Assembly: GCA_002327525.1 (NCBI GenBank)
Contig: DCWG01000032.1
Coordinates: 1 to 8,546 of the forward strand
Source of the DNA: Gammaproteobacteria bacterium UBA2168
Lineage (GTDB): Bacteria; Pseudomonadota; Gammaproteobacteria; Pseudomonadales; Azotimanducaceae
Direction: 5' to 3'
DNA: 8,546 bases
A model generated the notes under the pieces. That model searched no databases. It was given only the letters and a program-made list of their open reading frames with translations, and was not told the DNA's origin. Below are positions 1 through 5,544 of the stretch, piece after piece. Position 1 is the stretch's first letter, and the number at the start of each line of letters is the position of its first letter. A program made the position numbers and the translations under genes.

Positions 1-727
1 CTCTGGGTCCGCCCGGCAGGATCATCACCACCACATCGTCGAACCCCGCCTCCGCGTAGTGGTCGAGGCGATCCTGCAGTTCGCCGAGATCACAATCACC
101 GCCGAGCTGAACGGTCGACACGATGGCACGGCCTCCGCCTGCGCCGCGGTATCTCGCTATCGTATCGCTTAGCTGTTCGACCGTCCGGTTGGCGCCCGAT
201 GCAATCCAGCCATCGAATTCGTGTGCGGCACGTTCCACACCGGCACCCCACGTGCCGAGGAACAGCGGCAGTCCACCGGCCATGGCTGGCCACGGGCTCA
301 ATGCGGACACCCCGTTGCCGCCGGTGGAGAATATCTGCCGAAGTTCAACCATCGCCTCATCAAACGCACCGAACCGGGCGTCGTAGTCCCGCCCGAAAGC
401 GATGAAATCCTGTTCTGTCGAGCCGGCGCCCACGCCGAGAAGCAAGCGGTCGCCGCAAATCTGTCGAAGCGAAAGAACCCGATGCGCCAGATCCATGGGC
501 TGGTAGAGCGGCACCTGCACGATCGCAGTGCCGATCTCCACATCCCGCGCGACGCTCGCCGCAACGGCAAGTGTAATGAACGGGTCGGTGATCATGAAGC
601 CGCGGCCAATGGCCTGCACCGACCACAGGCTGTCATACCCTTCACCGCTGTATGTTCTGGCCTGCTCTGCGAGTATTTCCCCCTGAGCGGCGTCCACGAT
701 GGGGCCGAGCAAAGCACCCAACTTCAT
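1..727 (-). CDS. LLM-class flavin/F420-dependent oxidoreductase (luciferase-like), C-terminus cut by window edge
   Basis: I translated this frame by hand from the ATG at 727; it stays open for 242 codons to the window edge, so the stop lies outside. The N-terminus MKLGALLGPIVDAAQ fits the first beta strand of the luciferase-like TIM barrel. Next come SLWSVQAIG, DPFITLAVAASVA and the signature stretch GDRLLLGVGAGSTEQDF (about residues 92-108), the usual LxLGxGxG segment of bacterial luciferase-like monooxygenases. GLPLFLGTWGAGVERAA (about 153-169) is the conserved strand after it. Such enzymes bind FMN or coenzyme F420 and act on varied substrates in the cytosol; the substrate cannot be told here. 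Family members are usually 270-350 residues, so perhaps 30-60 are missing. A modest purine-rich AGGGAAG precedes the start. It diverges from the methyltransferase with about 160 bases between the starts and has no visible tie to the oxidase genes. Confidence 0.88.
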   Translation of the reverse strand, partial: MKLGALLGPIVDAAQGEILAEQARTYSGEGYDSLWSVQAIGRGFMITDPFITLAVAASVARDVEIGTAIVQVPLYQPMDLAHRVLSLRQICGDRLLLGVGAGSTEQDFIAFGRDYDARFGAFDEAMVELRQIFSTGGNGVSALSPWPAMAGGLPLFLGTWGAGVERAAHEFDGWIASGANRTVEQLSDTIARYRGAGGGRAIVSTVQLGGDCDLGELQDRLDHYAEAGFDDVVVMILPGGPR

Positions 728-887
728 GTCGCTTCCCTTGTCTTCCAGGACAAAGCGAACGTTACCGAGGCGCCATCACGATGGCCAGTCTATCTTCGAC
801 ACTCCGTCGTCAATGGTATCCTGTTACGCACCGTCACCCATGCCGCCAAAAAACTTTCATGAAAACTAGTCGCGCGGGAGGACCTCC
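728..887. promoter_or_regulatory. Divergent intergenic region with weak plus-strand promoter candidate (796-822)
   Basis: These 160 bases separate the oxidoreductase start (727, minus) from the best methyltransferase start (888, plus). On the plus strand, TCGACA at 796-801 matches the sigma70 -35 consensus at five of six positions, and TATCCT at 817-822 matches the -10 at four of six. The 15-bp spacer is shorter than usual, so the call is weak. No clear minus-strand promoter or operator was found. Confidence 0.25.
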
Positions 888-950
888 ATGATGCATCGTC
901 AACGGAACCTCTGGCCATGGAGCCTGCTGCTCCTGTGTCTCATCCTGCAC
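888..950 (+). other. Signal-peptide-like start region of the methyltransferase, now out of frame
   Basis: The strongest ribosome-binding site here, GGGAGG at 876-881, sits six bases before the ATG at 888 (a second ATG follows at 891). That frame reads MMHRQRNLWPWSLLLLCL and continues ILHDAS: a basic n-region, a hydrophobic core and a small-residue end, which is a typical Sec signal peptide. It then runs into meaningless sequence, while the methyltransferase continues in the frame one base away. Adding one base near 942-950 (for example a third C in GCATCC) joins both parts. I therefore read this as the true 5' end of the gene at 917-1624, separated by a one-base deletion or a sequencing or assembly error. 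Confidence 0.6.
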
Positions 951-1624
951 GACGCATCCAGGCACAGATGGCCGCCCCGGATCGCCACCGTTTCGACCTG
1001 CCGCGCGACGCCGCCCGCAAGCCCTACGAGAGCTTCTCGTTTCTCGGCCTCAAGGCCGGGATGATCGCACTGGACGTCGGTGCCTACGCCGGCTATACCA
1101 GCGAAATGTTGGCAGCCGCGGTGGGTCCGCACGGCCGCGTGTACTCTCACAACACCCAGCGAGTGCTGGAACGTTACGCCGATGGTTACTACCGAAGAAC
1201 CATAGAGGAGCGTCTGGCGAACAACCGTCTGCCCAACGTGAATCTGCACGTCACCCCATATGAGGACCTGCAGCTGGAAGAAACGATCGATGTCGCATTT
1301 CTCGGCAATCTCCTACACGACTTTTACTATCAAAACGGCCGCGAACGCGCCCTGTCCTTCCTGATCGCCATCCGCCGCACCTTGAAACCAGACGGAGTGC
1401 TCGGCATAACCGATCACATCGGTATCCCGGGCAAAGACAATGCCAGTCTGCACCGCATAGAAACCTCCATCGCTCGCGAGTTGTTGAGCGACGCAGGATT
1501 CGAGATCGCCGCCGAGAGCGACTTGTTCGCCAACCCCCGGGACGATCATAGCCTCATGGTGTACGACGAACGTGTTTACCGCCGTACCGATCGTTTCTTC
1601 TTCAGAACGGTTCCTGCACGATAA
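917..1624 (+). CDS. Predicted class I SAM-dependent methyltransferase (COG4798-like), probably frameshifted near its 5' end
   Basis: The protein resembles the exported predicted methyltransferases of the COG4798 type. DLPRDAARKP at about 28-36 and FLGLKAGMIALDVGAYAGYT (42-61) form the start of the Rossmann fold with SAM motif I. NLLHDFYY (131-138) and RRTLKPDGVLGITDH (153-167) match later motifs, and the end YRRTDRFFFR fits the family's usual TDRF tail. Motif I reads D-V-G-A-Y-A-G, with Tyr where the usual DxGxGxG pattern has its middle Gly, so SAM binding may be altered. The ATG at 917 is the first in this frame but has no good Shine-Dalgarno; the well-formed start and signal peptide lie at 888 in another frame (see that entry). 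The ATG at 968 is another possible start. The substrate is unknown. The gene converges on the heme A synthase gene with 36 bases between stops and no recognisable hairpin terminator. Confidence 0.75.
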   Translation: MEPAAPVSHPARRIQAQMAAPDRHRFDLPRDAARKPYESFSFLGLKAGMIALDVGAYAGYTSEMLAAAVGPHGRVYSHNTQRVLERYADGYYRRTIEERLANNRLPNVNLHVTPYEDLQLEETIDVAFLGNLLHDFYYQNGRERALSFLIAIRRTLKPDGVLGITDHIGIPGKDNASLHRIETSIARELLSDAGFEIAAESDLFANPRDDHSLMVYDERVYRRTDRFFFRTVPAR

Positions 1625-1660
1625 CGACACCGCCCGCCGCAGGCCCTGGCCGATGGCAAC

Positions 1661-2698
1661 CTACCGCGGTGATGCGGATCTGTGCAGGACGAAGATCGTG
1701 CTACCGAGCAACAGCAGCGCCACACCCTGATGACTCGCCGCCAACGCCACCGGCACGCCGAACAAGATGGTCACAACACCGAGCAGAACCTGTGATATGA
1801 GTGCCGCGAGCATCAACCAGACGCCGATTCTGATCTGTACCGGCGGGTGCATACGCAATCGGGAGACAGCAAACCAGACCATTACCGCGCTCGTGAGGTA
1901 GGCCAGCAGCCGATGGTTGAACTGAATGGTCACCGGGTCTTCGAAGCTCGAATGCCAGATCCCCTCCGTGAACAAGCCCGCAGGAAAAAAGCTGTCGCCC
2001 ATCAGCGGCCACGTACCGAACAGGAGCCCCGCCCGGGTACCCGCAACAAAGCCGCCGGACATCATGGTGAAAAACACGATGGCCACCGTGACAAGCGCGA
2101 ACACATCGCGCTTGTGCTTACCTTCGGTTCCCGGATACAGCAAATCGAGAGCCACCCACAACATGGCGCCGAACACGATCACGGCAAGTGCCAGATGGGC
2201 CGTAAGGCGGTACTGGCTGACCATGGGATTGTCCACCAGACCGCTCTTGACCATGTACCAGCCCATCAGCCCCTGCAAACCGCCCAGGATCAACAACCCC
2301 AGCAGTTTCCCGCTCAGTGCCCCCTGCACCTGGCGCCGGAACACGAAGTAGATCAGGGGCACGACGAAGATCACACCGATGCCGCGACCGAGCAATCGGT
2401 GCGCGTATTCGAACCAGAAGATCGACTTGAAGCCGTCCAGATCCATGCCGACATTCACTTTCTGGTACTCGGGAAAGCGTTTGTACTGTTCGAACGTGCT
2501 CTGCCACTCGCTCTCGGTCAGGGGCGGTATGACGCCCATGACCGGCTGCCAGTCCACCATGGATAATCCGGAGTGGGTTAGCCGGGTCACACCACCCAGC
2601 ACCACCATGGCGAACACGACGACCGCACAGGCCAGAAGCCAAGCCGCTATGTGACGATCGAAACGGGCGTGGCCCGCCGGTGAGTTTGGATTGTTCAT
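1661..2698 (-). CDS. ctaA: Heme A synthase, COX15/CtaA family, cysteine-free proteobacterial type
   Basis: This membrane enzyme oxidises the C8 methyl of heme O to the formyl group of heme A, needed by aa3-type oxidases. The 345-residue protein has about eight hydrophobic segments. LGGVTRLTHSGLSMVDWQPV (34-53) is the family's first-loop signature in the form lacking cysteines. All four expected heme-ligating histidines are present: H100 in EYAHRLLGR, H168 in RLTAHLAL, H262 in FNHRLLAY and H323 in ASHQGVALL. LGGLQGLMGWYMVKSGLVD (138-156) is also typical. I chose the ATG at 2698 because homologous sequence begins soon after and because it overlaps the upstream gene's TGA as ATGA, suggesting translational coupling; no strong Shine-Dalgarno is present. 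The frame stays open upstream to 2881, but that extension lies inside the neighbouring gene and does not look like protein. It is the last gene of the minus operon, and its family type differs from the paralog just upstream. Confidence 0.93.
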   Translation of the reverse strand: MNNPNSPAGHARFDRHIAAWLLACAVVVFAMVVLGGVTRLTHSGLSMVDWQPVMGVIPPLTESEWQSTFEQYKRFPEYQKVNVGMDLDGFKSIFWFEYAHRLLGRGIGVIFVVPLIYFVFRRQVQGALSGKLLGLLILGGLQGLMGWYMVKSGLVDNPMVSQYRLTAHLALAVIVFGAMLWVALDLLYPGTEGKHKRDVFALVTVAIVFFTMMSGGFVAGTRAGLLFGTWPLMGDSFFPAGLFTEGIWHSSFEDPVTIQFNHRLLAYLTSAVMVWFAVSRLRMHPPVQIRIGVWLMLAALISQVLLGVVTILFGVPVALAASHQGVALLLLGSTIFVLHRSASPR

Positions 2699-3729
2699 TT
2701 GTGTTCTGTGTAGAGTGAGTTCGACGCTCGCGTGAGCAATACCACCCTGATGGTGACGAGCAGCAGCGCGGTCGCGGTGAGATTGTGAGCCAGCACGACG
2801 CCGAGCGACAGACCGGAAAGCACGGAGAAGGCGCCGAGTGCGAGCTGCAGGGTCAGAAGTCCCAGCAGCCATGCCGACCACGCTTGAAGCGAAGAGACAC
2901 CCAGCGAGCGCACACCGGTCGTCGCCAGTACCACGGCGGCCACCACAGCACCCGCTCGATGCGCGATGTGGATGAATTCGGCGGAACGCTCTATCACGAT
3001 GCGATCCTCCGAAAGTGTTAATTCGCGAAAGTACCAGAAACTCTCAAGCACTCCCCCGGCATCCGCCGCACCGCTGCCGCCGCAGGAAAACAGTTCCGGA
3101 CACGCAACGCCCGCGAAATTCGCACTCACCCAGGCACCGAGCACGATTTGCACGACCAGTACGCCGAGCGCCAGGGTGGCCAGCCGCCGGGCCGACGCCG
3201 GGACGGCCACCGTGCCATGGCCGTCGATTCCAAGCCACAGCCACCAGGCAAGTGCCAGCAGGGCCACACCGCCAACCAGGTTCACCGTGGCAATCGCCGG
3301 CATTGTCTTCAGGTAACTGGCCGGGCCGATTACGGACAACAGGAGAATGACGAACACCATCAGGTATGGAATGAATCTGATGACGCCCGAATGAGCCTCA
3401 CCGATTTTCTGCCGCGCCTGGTAGACCACCAGGAACACCAATATCACCAGCACCGTCGCGATGGAGCGGTGCAGGCGCTTCGCGGTCGCGGCGGGTGTCA
3501 ACGCCATGTCGGCAACCTCGGCCGTATTCTCGGGCTGCATCAGCTGACCCACCTGTCCGTAGCAGGCGGGCCAGTCACCGCAGTCGAGGCCCGCTTCAGT
3601 GTGTCGGATATAGCCGCTCAGCAGATTGAGTGCCAGGGTCGCGACCATCACGACGATGCAGGCATAAAACGGTTTGTGCCCTGCAGGGCGCGTGTCTTCC
3701 ACGAATCTGCGCAACCAATATTGATTCAA
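2695..3729 (-). CDS. COX15/CtaA-family heme A synthase paralog with Asn in place of the second heme-ligand His
   Basis: The 344-residue membrane protein has about eight hydrophobic helices and the cysteine-containing COX15/CtaA signatures: EAGLDCGDWPACYGQ (45-59, C50 and C56) in the first external loop and CPELFSC (C210, C216) in the third. Histidines H87 (RLHRSIATV), H257 (IAHRAGAVV) and H315 (LAHNLTATALL) match three of the four heme ligands known from Bacillus subtilis CtaA (H60, H216, H278). The helix-4 position expected to match H123 is Asn150 (TVNLVGG; codon AAC at 3280-3282). The protein may be a heme A synthase with altered ligation, a partner of the downstream CtaA, or something with another role. 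The start is TTG at 3729: an in-frame TAA lies just upstream and no in-frame ATG occurs before residue 28, inside the first helix. The TTG overlaps the TGA of a 19-codon ORF, and the stop overlaps the next start as ATGA. Confidence 0.88.
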   Translation of the reverse strand: MNQYWLRRFVEDTRPAGHKPFYACIVVMVATLALNLLSGYIRHTEAGLDCGDWPACYGQVGQLMQPENTAEVADMALTPAATAKRLHRSIATVLVILVFLVVYQARQKIGEAHSGVIRFIPYLMVFVILLLSVIGPASYLKTMPAIATVNLVGGVALLALAWWLWLGIDGHGTVAVPASARRLATLALGVLVVQIVLGAWVSANFAGVACPELFSCGGSGAADAGGVLESFWYFRELTLSEDRIVIERSAEFIHIAHRAGAVVAAVVLATTGVRSLGVSSLQAWSAWLLGLLTLQLALGAFSVLSGLSLGVVLAHNLTATALLLVTIRVVLLTRASNSLYTEHK

Positions 3730-3785
3730 GCAGCGTTCTTAGCAGGCGCGAACGCCGGAGGCAACTGCCGCACCGGTGTGTTCAT
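3726..3785 (-). CDS. Possible 19-residue small ORF between the CuA protein and the CtaA paralog
   Basis: An ATG at 3785, seven bases after the stop of the CuA gene, opens 19 codons beginning MNTPVRQLPPAF and ending KNAA. Its TGA overlaps the TTG start of the next gene as TTGA. The peptide is polar and proline/alanine-rich, with no membrane segment and no family I recognise. The preceding bases give no convincing Shine-Dalgarno. It could couple translation between the two genes, be the out-of-frame remnant of a longer N-terminus of the CtaA paralog, or be chance; it fills most of a gap that otherwise has no content. Confidence 0.22.
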   Translation of the reverse strand: MNTPVRQLPPAFAPAKNAA

Positions 3786-3792
3786 CCGGCAG

Positions 3793-4359
3793 TCACCGTG
3801 AATCGTCCACCACTTCAGCGCCCGTCGACCGCACGATGTGCAGCGTTCCGATCATTTCCTCGTGCCCGACGCCGCAGTACTCACTGCAGGTGATCGTCCT
3901 CACCCCCGCAAGACGCGGTATCAGCGCCACCACCACTTCGTACCCCGGCAGCACGGGGACAGCTTCCAGTTCCGGCAGCATGGAGAACCCGTGAATCCAG
4001 TCGATCGAACTGAGATGCAACCTGTAGCTCCGGCCCTGCTCGAGCTGATAGGTCGGCCACCACTTCCATAATTCACCGACCAGGTAGAGATCGGTACCGG
4101 GGGGCGGTTTGGTGACCAGCCTCCCCTCGTCGTCCTCGACGGCATAGCGATCGATGAGTGATTGCGCCCTCGCCAGGAAGCGTTGCTCATCGACCGGTAG
4201 CGGACGCCATGCGCCTGAGTGTCCTGACGCCGCGCTCCCGTCGTCATCACCTGGCTGTTGCAGCCGAGAGACCAGAAGCACGCCGAGGAGGAGGATCAGG
4301 ATCGTACCGACCCAGATCACCTCCGTGCCGGATATGAACCGGGTGTCATTGCGTGTCAC
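3793..4359 (-). CDS. Single-helix CuA protein resembling cytochrome c oxidase subunit II
   Basis: The 188-residue protein has one N-terminal membrane helix (about 13-31, EVIWVGTILILLLGVLLVS), a polar linker, and a cupredoxin domain facing the periplasm. The CuA ligands are complete: H123 in DWIHGFSM, then C158, E160, C162, H166 and M169 in CSEYCGVGHEEM. It should therefore bind the binuclear copper centre that takes electrons from cytochrome c. Canonical subunit II has two membrane helices; this one-helix, short layout resembles ba3-type subunit II. No matching subunit I lies beside it: the next genes in its operon are two CtaA-family proteins. A complete second subunit II (6326-6982) serves the plus-strand operon. 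The start is GTG at 4359, poorly supported by a distant GAAGAG; the frame is open back to a TAA at about 4424 but has no ATG. It may be an orphan oxidase subunit or a redox partner of heme A synthesis; both are inference. Confidence 0.85.
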   Translation of the reverse strand: MTRNDTRFISGTEVIWVGTILILLLGVLLVSRLQQPGDDDGSAASGHSGAWRPLPVDEQRFLARAQSLIDRYAVEDDEGRLVTKPPPGTDLYLVGELWKWWPTYQLEQGRSYRLHLSSIDWIHGFSMLPELEAVPVLPGYEVVVALIPRLAGVRTITCSEYCGVGHEEMIGTLHIVRSTGAEVVDDSR

Positions 4360-4408
4360 TTTTGGATTGAACTCTTCGTACCCATTGATGAAAACCGCTT
4401 CCCCGGCA

Positions 4409-4433
4409 GCGCGCCTCGTCTGTTAAGGCGCGC
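4409..4433. repeat. Inverted repeat, 7-bp arms, upstream of the CuA gene
   Basis: GCGCGCC at 4409-4415 and GGCGCGC at 4427-4433 are perfect complements around an 11-base loop. In minus-strand RNA this hairpin would sit about 50 bases before the GTG start of the CuA gene. No T-run follows on either strand, so it is not a typical terminator. It could be a leader hairpin or a protein site. Confidence 0.45.
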
Positions 4434-4453
4434 GCGTGCCCAAGGGCGTGCCC
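4434..4453. repeat. Direct repeat GCGTGCCC, two copies 12 bp apart
   Basis: GCGTGCCC occurs at 4434-4441 and again at 4446-4453, separated by AAGG. The 12-bp offset is close to one helical turn, which would suit a tandem protein site, but two short GC-rich copies can arise by chance. Confidence 0.35.
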
Positions 4454-4543
4454 CGAAAGTCTATCGGAATCGTACTATCTGAAGCGAAATGACGGCCGAT
4501 AAAACTATAAATGGCCGGCGCATCGGGACCTGGAATACCGTCT

Positions 4544-4557
4544 TGCTGAATTCAGCA
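4544..4557. promoter_or_regulatory. Perfect 14-bp palindrome, candidate operator
   Basis: TGCTGAATTCAGCA is its own reverse complement over all 14 bases. It lies in the middle of the divergent region, where a regulator could act on both operons. It does not match LexA, Fur or FNR consensus sites; the binding protein, if any, is unknown. Confidence 0.35.
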
Positions 4558-4570
4558 CACAAGCACCCCT

Positions 4571-4590
4571 CTGGTGATTTCAAGCACCAG
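4571..4590. repeat. Short inverted repeat CTGGTG / CACCAG
   Basis: The 6-bp arms at 4571-4576 and 4585-4590 flank an 8-base loop. No T-run follows on either strand. It is noted only as part of the structured divergent region. Confidence 0.3.
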
Positions 4591-4643
4591 CTACAGCAAG
4601 CCTAATGATTCCGTAACAACTTGGAATTGCGTAAATGTGCGAA

Positions 4644-4659
4644 TTTGATCAGAATCAAA
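4644..4659 (+). promoter_or_regulatory. FNR/ANR-type binding site
   Basis: TTGATCAGAATCAA at 4645-4658 matches the FNR/ANR consensus TTGAT-N4-ATCAA at every defined base, and one further T/A pair extends the dyad on each side. FNR-family regulators bind such sites when oxygen is low. The centre (4651.5) lies between the predicted -35 and -10 of the plus-strand promoter, a place where binding should block RNA polymerase, so the prediction is repression of the oxidase operon without oxygen. Confidence 0.72.
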
Positions 4660-4672
4660 CTTTCGCTAAAAT
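4645..4672 (+). promoter_or_regulatory. Sigma70 promoter candidate for the oxidase operon
   Basis: TTGATC (4645-4650, four of six to TTGACA) and TAAAAT (4667-4672, five of six to TATAAT) are spaced by 16 bp. Transcription would start near 4679, leaving a leader of about 85 bases before the subunit III start at 4765. The -35 hexamer lies inside the FNR-type box. A short 5-bp hairpin (4690-4704) falls in the leader. Confidence 0.5.
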
Positions 4673-4764
4673 ATGGTGAGCGAATGTTGCCCGTTCGACA
4701 CGGGTTAACAGGGAGTCTTGCTAGCCAAAAACCACTGAAGAGAGTTGGGAAGCCGAGCATCCTT

Positions 4765-5544
4765 ATGTCACAAGCAATCCATTCCGAACACCACTCCGAA
4801 CATGAGACCAGCCCGTGGCCCATGGTCGTGGGATGCGGCATTCTGCTGTCCGCACTCTCATTGCTCACCGCCTTTGCCTGGGAAATGCCCATGCTCGGCA
4901 TCATTCTCGGCGGCGCGACGCTCGCGATATTCGCGGTCGGACTGGCAGGCTGGGCCCGGGAATTCTACACGGAGGGCGAGGAAGAGGGCCTCGGCCCCAT
5001 CGCCGTGGCGGCCTTCATCGTCTCGGAAGTCATGATCTTCGGCACGGTGTTCGCGGCTTTCTGGGTCGGGCGCATCGAGCATCTGGACGAGTGGTCCAGC
5101 TACATACCCGAGGGCATGCACATCAGTTTCGCCATCTGGCTCACACTCATTCTGTGGGCTTCCAGCATCACCATTCTCGTATCCGAACGAGCCTTTCATG
5201 CGGGTAACAAGAGCCGCGCGCTGCTTTGGCTCGCCATCACTTTCGGCCTCGGCACGCTGTTTGTCGTCCTGCACATGAACGAGTGGGCAAATCTGGTCGA
5301 AGAAGGCTTCACACCGGGTGTGAATATCTACGCCACCTCGTTCTTCGGTCTGACCGGTGTCCACACTTCGCACGTGCTCGTGGGTCTGTTCATCCACGCC
5401 GTACTGTTCTACGTCATATACAGCGGCCTCATGTCGAAGGGCCGCACCACGCTGTTCACCGGCGCCGCCCTCTACTGGCACTTCGTCGACATCATGTGGC
5501 TGCTCGTGGCCGGCAATGCATATCTCATCGGGAGCACGGTCTGA
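4765..5544 (+). CDS. coxC: Cytochrome c oxidase subunit III
   Basis: Subunit III stabilises the oxidase core in the inner membrane. The 259-residue protein has seven hydrophobic helices, the usual number. Family signatures are VSEVMIFGTVFAAFW (86-100, with conserved E88), SFFGLTGVHTSHVLVGLFIH (192-211; H200 and H203) and ALYWHFVDIMWLLV (235-248). The N-terminus contains a His/Glu cluster, HSEHHSEHE (6-14), outside the membrane. I chose the ATG at 4765 because family sequence follows at once and the predicted promoter lies well upstream; GGGAAG at 4747-4752 is somewhat far for a Shine-Dalgarno. The frame also allows ATG at 4684 (preceded by GGTGAG) and is open further back, but those extra residues look non-family and 4684 would leave almost no leader. 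Subunit III is first in this operon, before SCO and subunits II and I, which is not the common order. Confidence 0.93.
   Translation: MSQAIHSEHHSEHETSPWPMVVGCGILLSALSLLTAFAWEMPMLGIILGGATLAIFAVGLAGWAREFYTEGEEEGLGPIAVAAFIVSEVMIFGTVFAAFWVGRIEHLDEWSSYIPEGMHISFAIWLTLILWASSITILVSERAFHAGNKSRALLWLAITFGLGTLFVVLHMNEWANLVEEGFTPGVNIYATSFFGLTGVHTSHVLVGLFIHAVLFYVIYSGLMSKGRTTLFTGAALYWHFVDIMWLLVAGNAYLIGSTV

Larger units (their letters stand above)
4360..4764. promoter_or_regulatory. Divergent control region between the two oxidase-related operons
   Basis: This 405-base stretch holds no convincing gene. It separates the minus-strand operon (start 4359) from the plus-strand operon (start 4765) and is visibly richer in A and T from about 4480 to 4680 than the coding sequence around it. 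It contains, in order, a 7-bp inverted repeat, an 8-bp direct repeat, a 14-bp palindrome, a 6-bp inverted repeat, an FNR-type box with an overlapping promoter, and a small leader hairpin, each listed separately where worth noting. I found no sigma70 promoter good enough to assign to the minus-strand operon. Confidence 0.7.

Noticed and set aside
221..862. 213-codon plus-strand open frame over the oxidoreductase
   Set aside because: It is antisense to the well-supported luciferase-like gene and runs past its start, and its translation has no recognisable family pattern; GC-rich codon bias produces such shadows.
1625..1660. Possible terminator between the convergent methyltransferase and ctaA genes
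   Set aside because: The 36 bases contain only a GGCC-CT-GGCC motif, whose loop is too short for a hairpin, and there is no T-run on either strand.
1661..2881. Longer 406-residue form of CtaA starting at 2881
   Set aside because: The extra 61 residues overlap the upstream CtaA paralog, are arginine-rich and do not resemble the family; the ATGA-coupled ATG at 2698 fits better.
4356..4385. Nine-codon ORF whose TGA overlaps the GTG start of the CuA gene
   Set aside because: Any start codon followed by A makes such an overlapping stop, and a short upstream ATG is likely by chance; no well-spaced ribosome-binding site supports it.
4409..4433. Rho-independent terminator at the GC-rich inverted repeat
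   Set aside because: The stem is strong but no T-run follows on either strand and it lies upstream of a gene, not after one.
4621..4764. N-terminal extension of subunit III from 4621 or 4684
   Set aside because: The segment contains the FNR-type box and predicted promoter, and its translation does not look like subunit III; the start at 4765 leads directly into family sequence.
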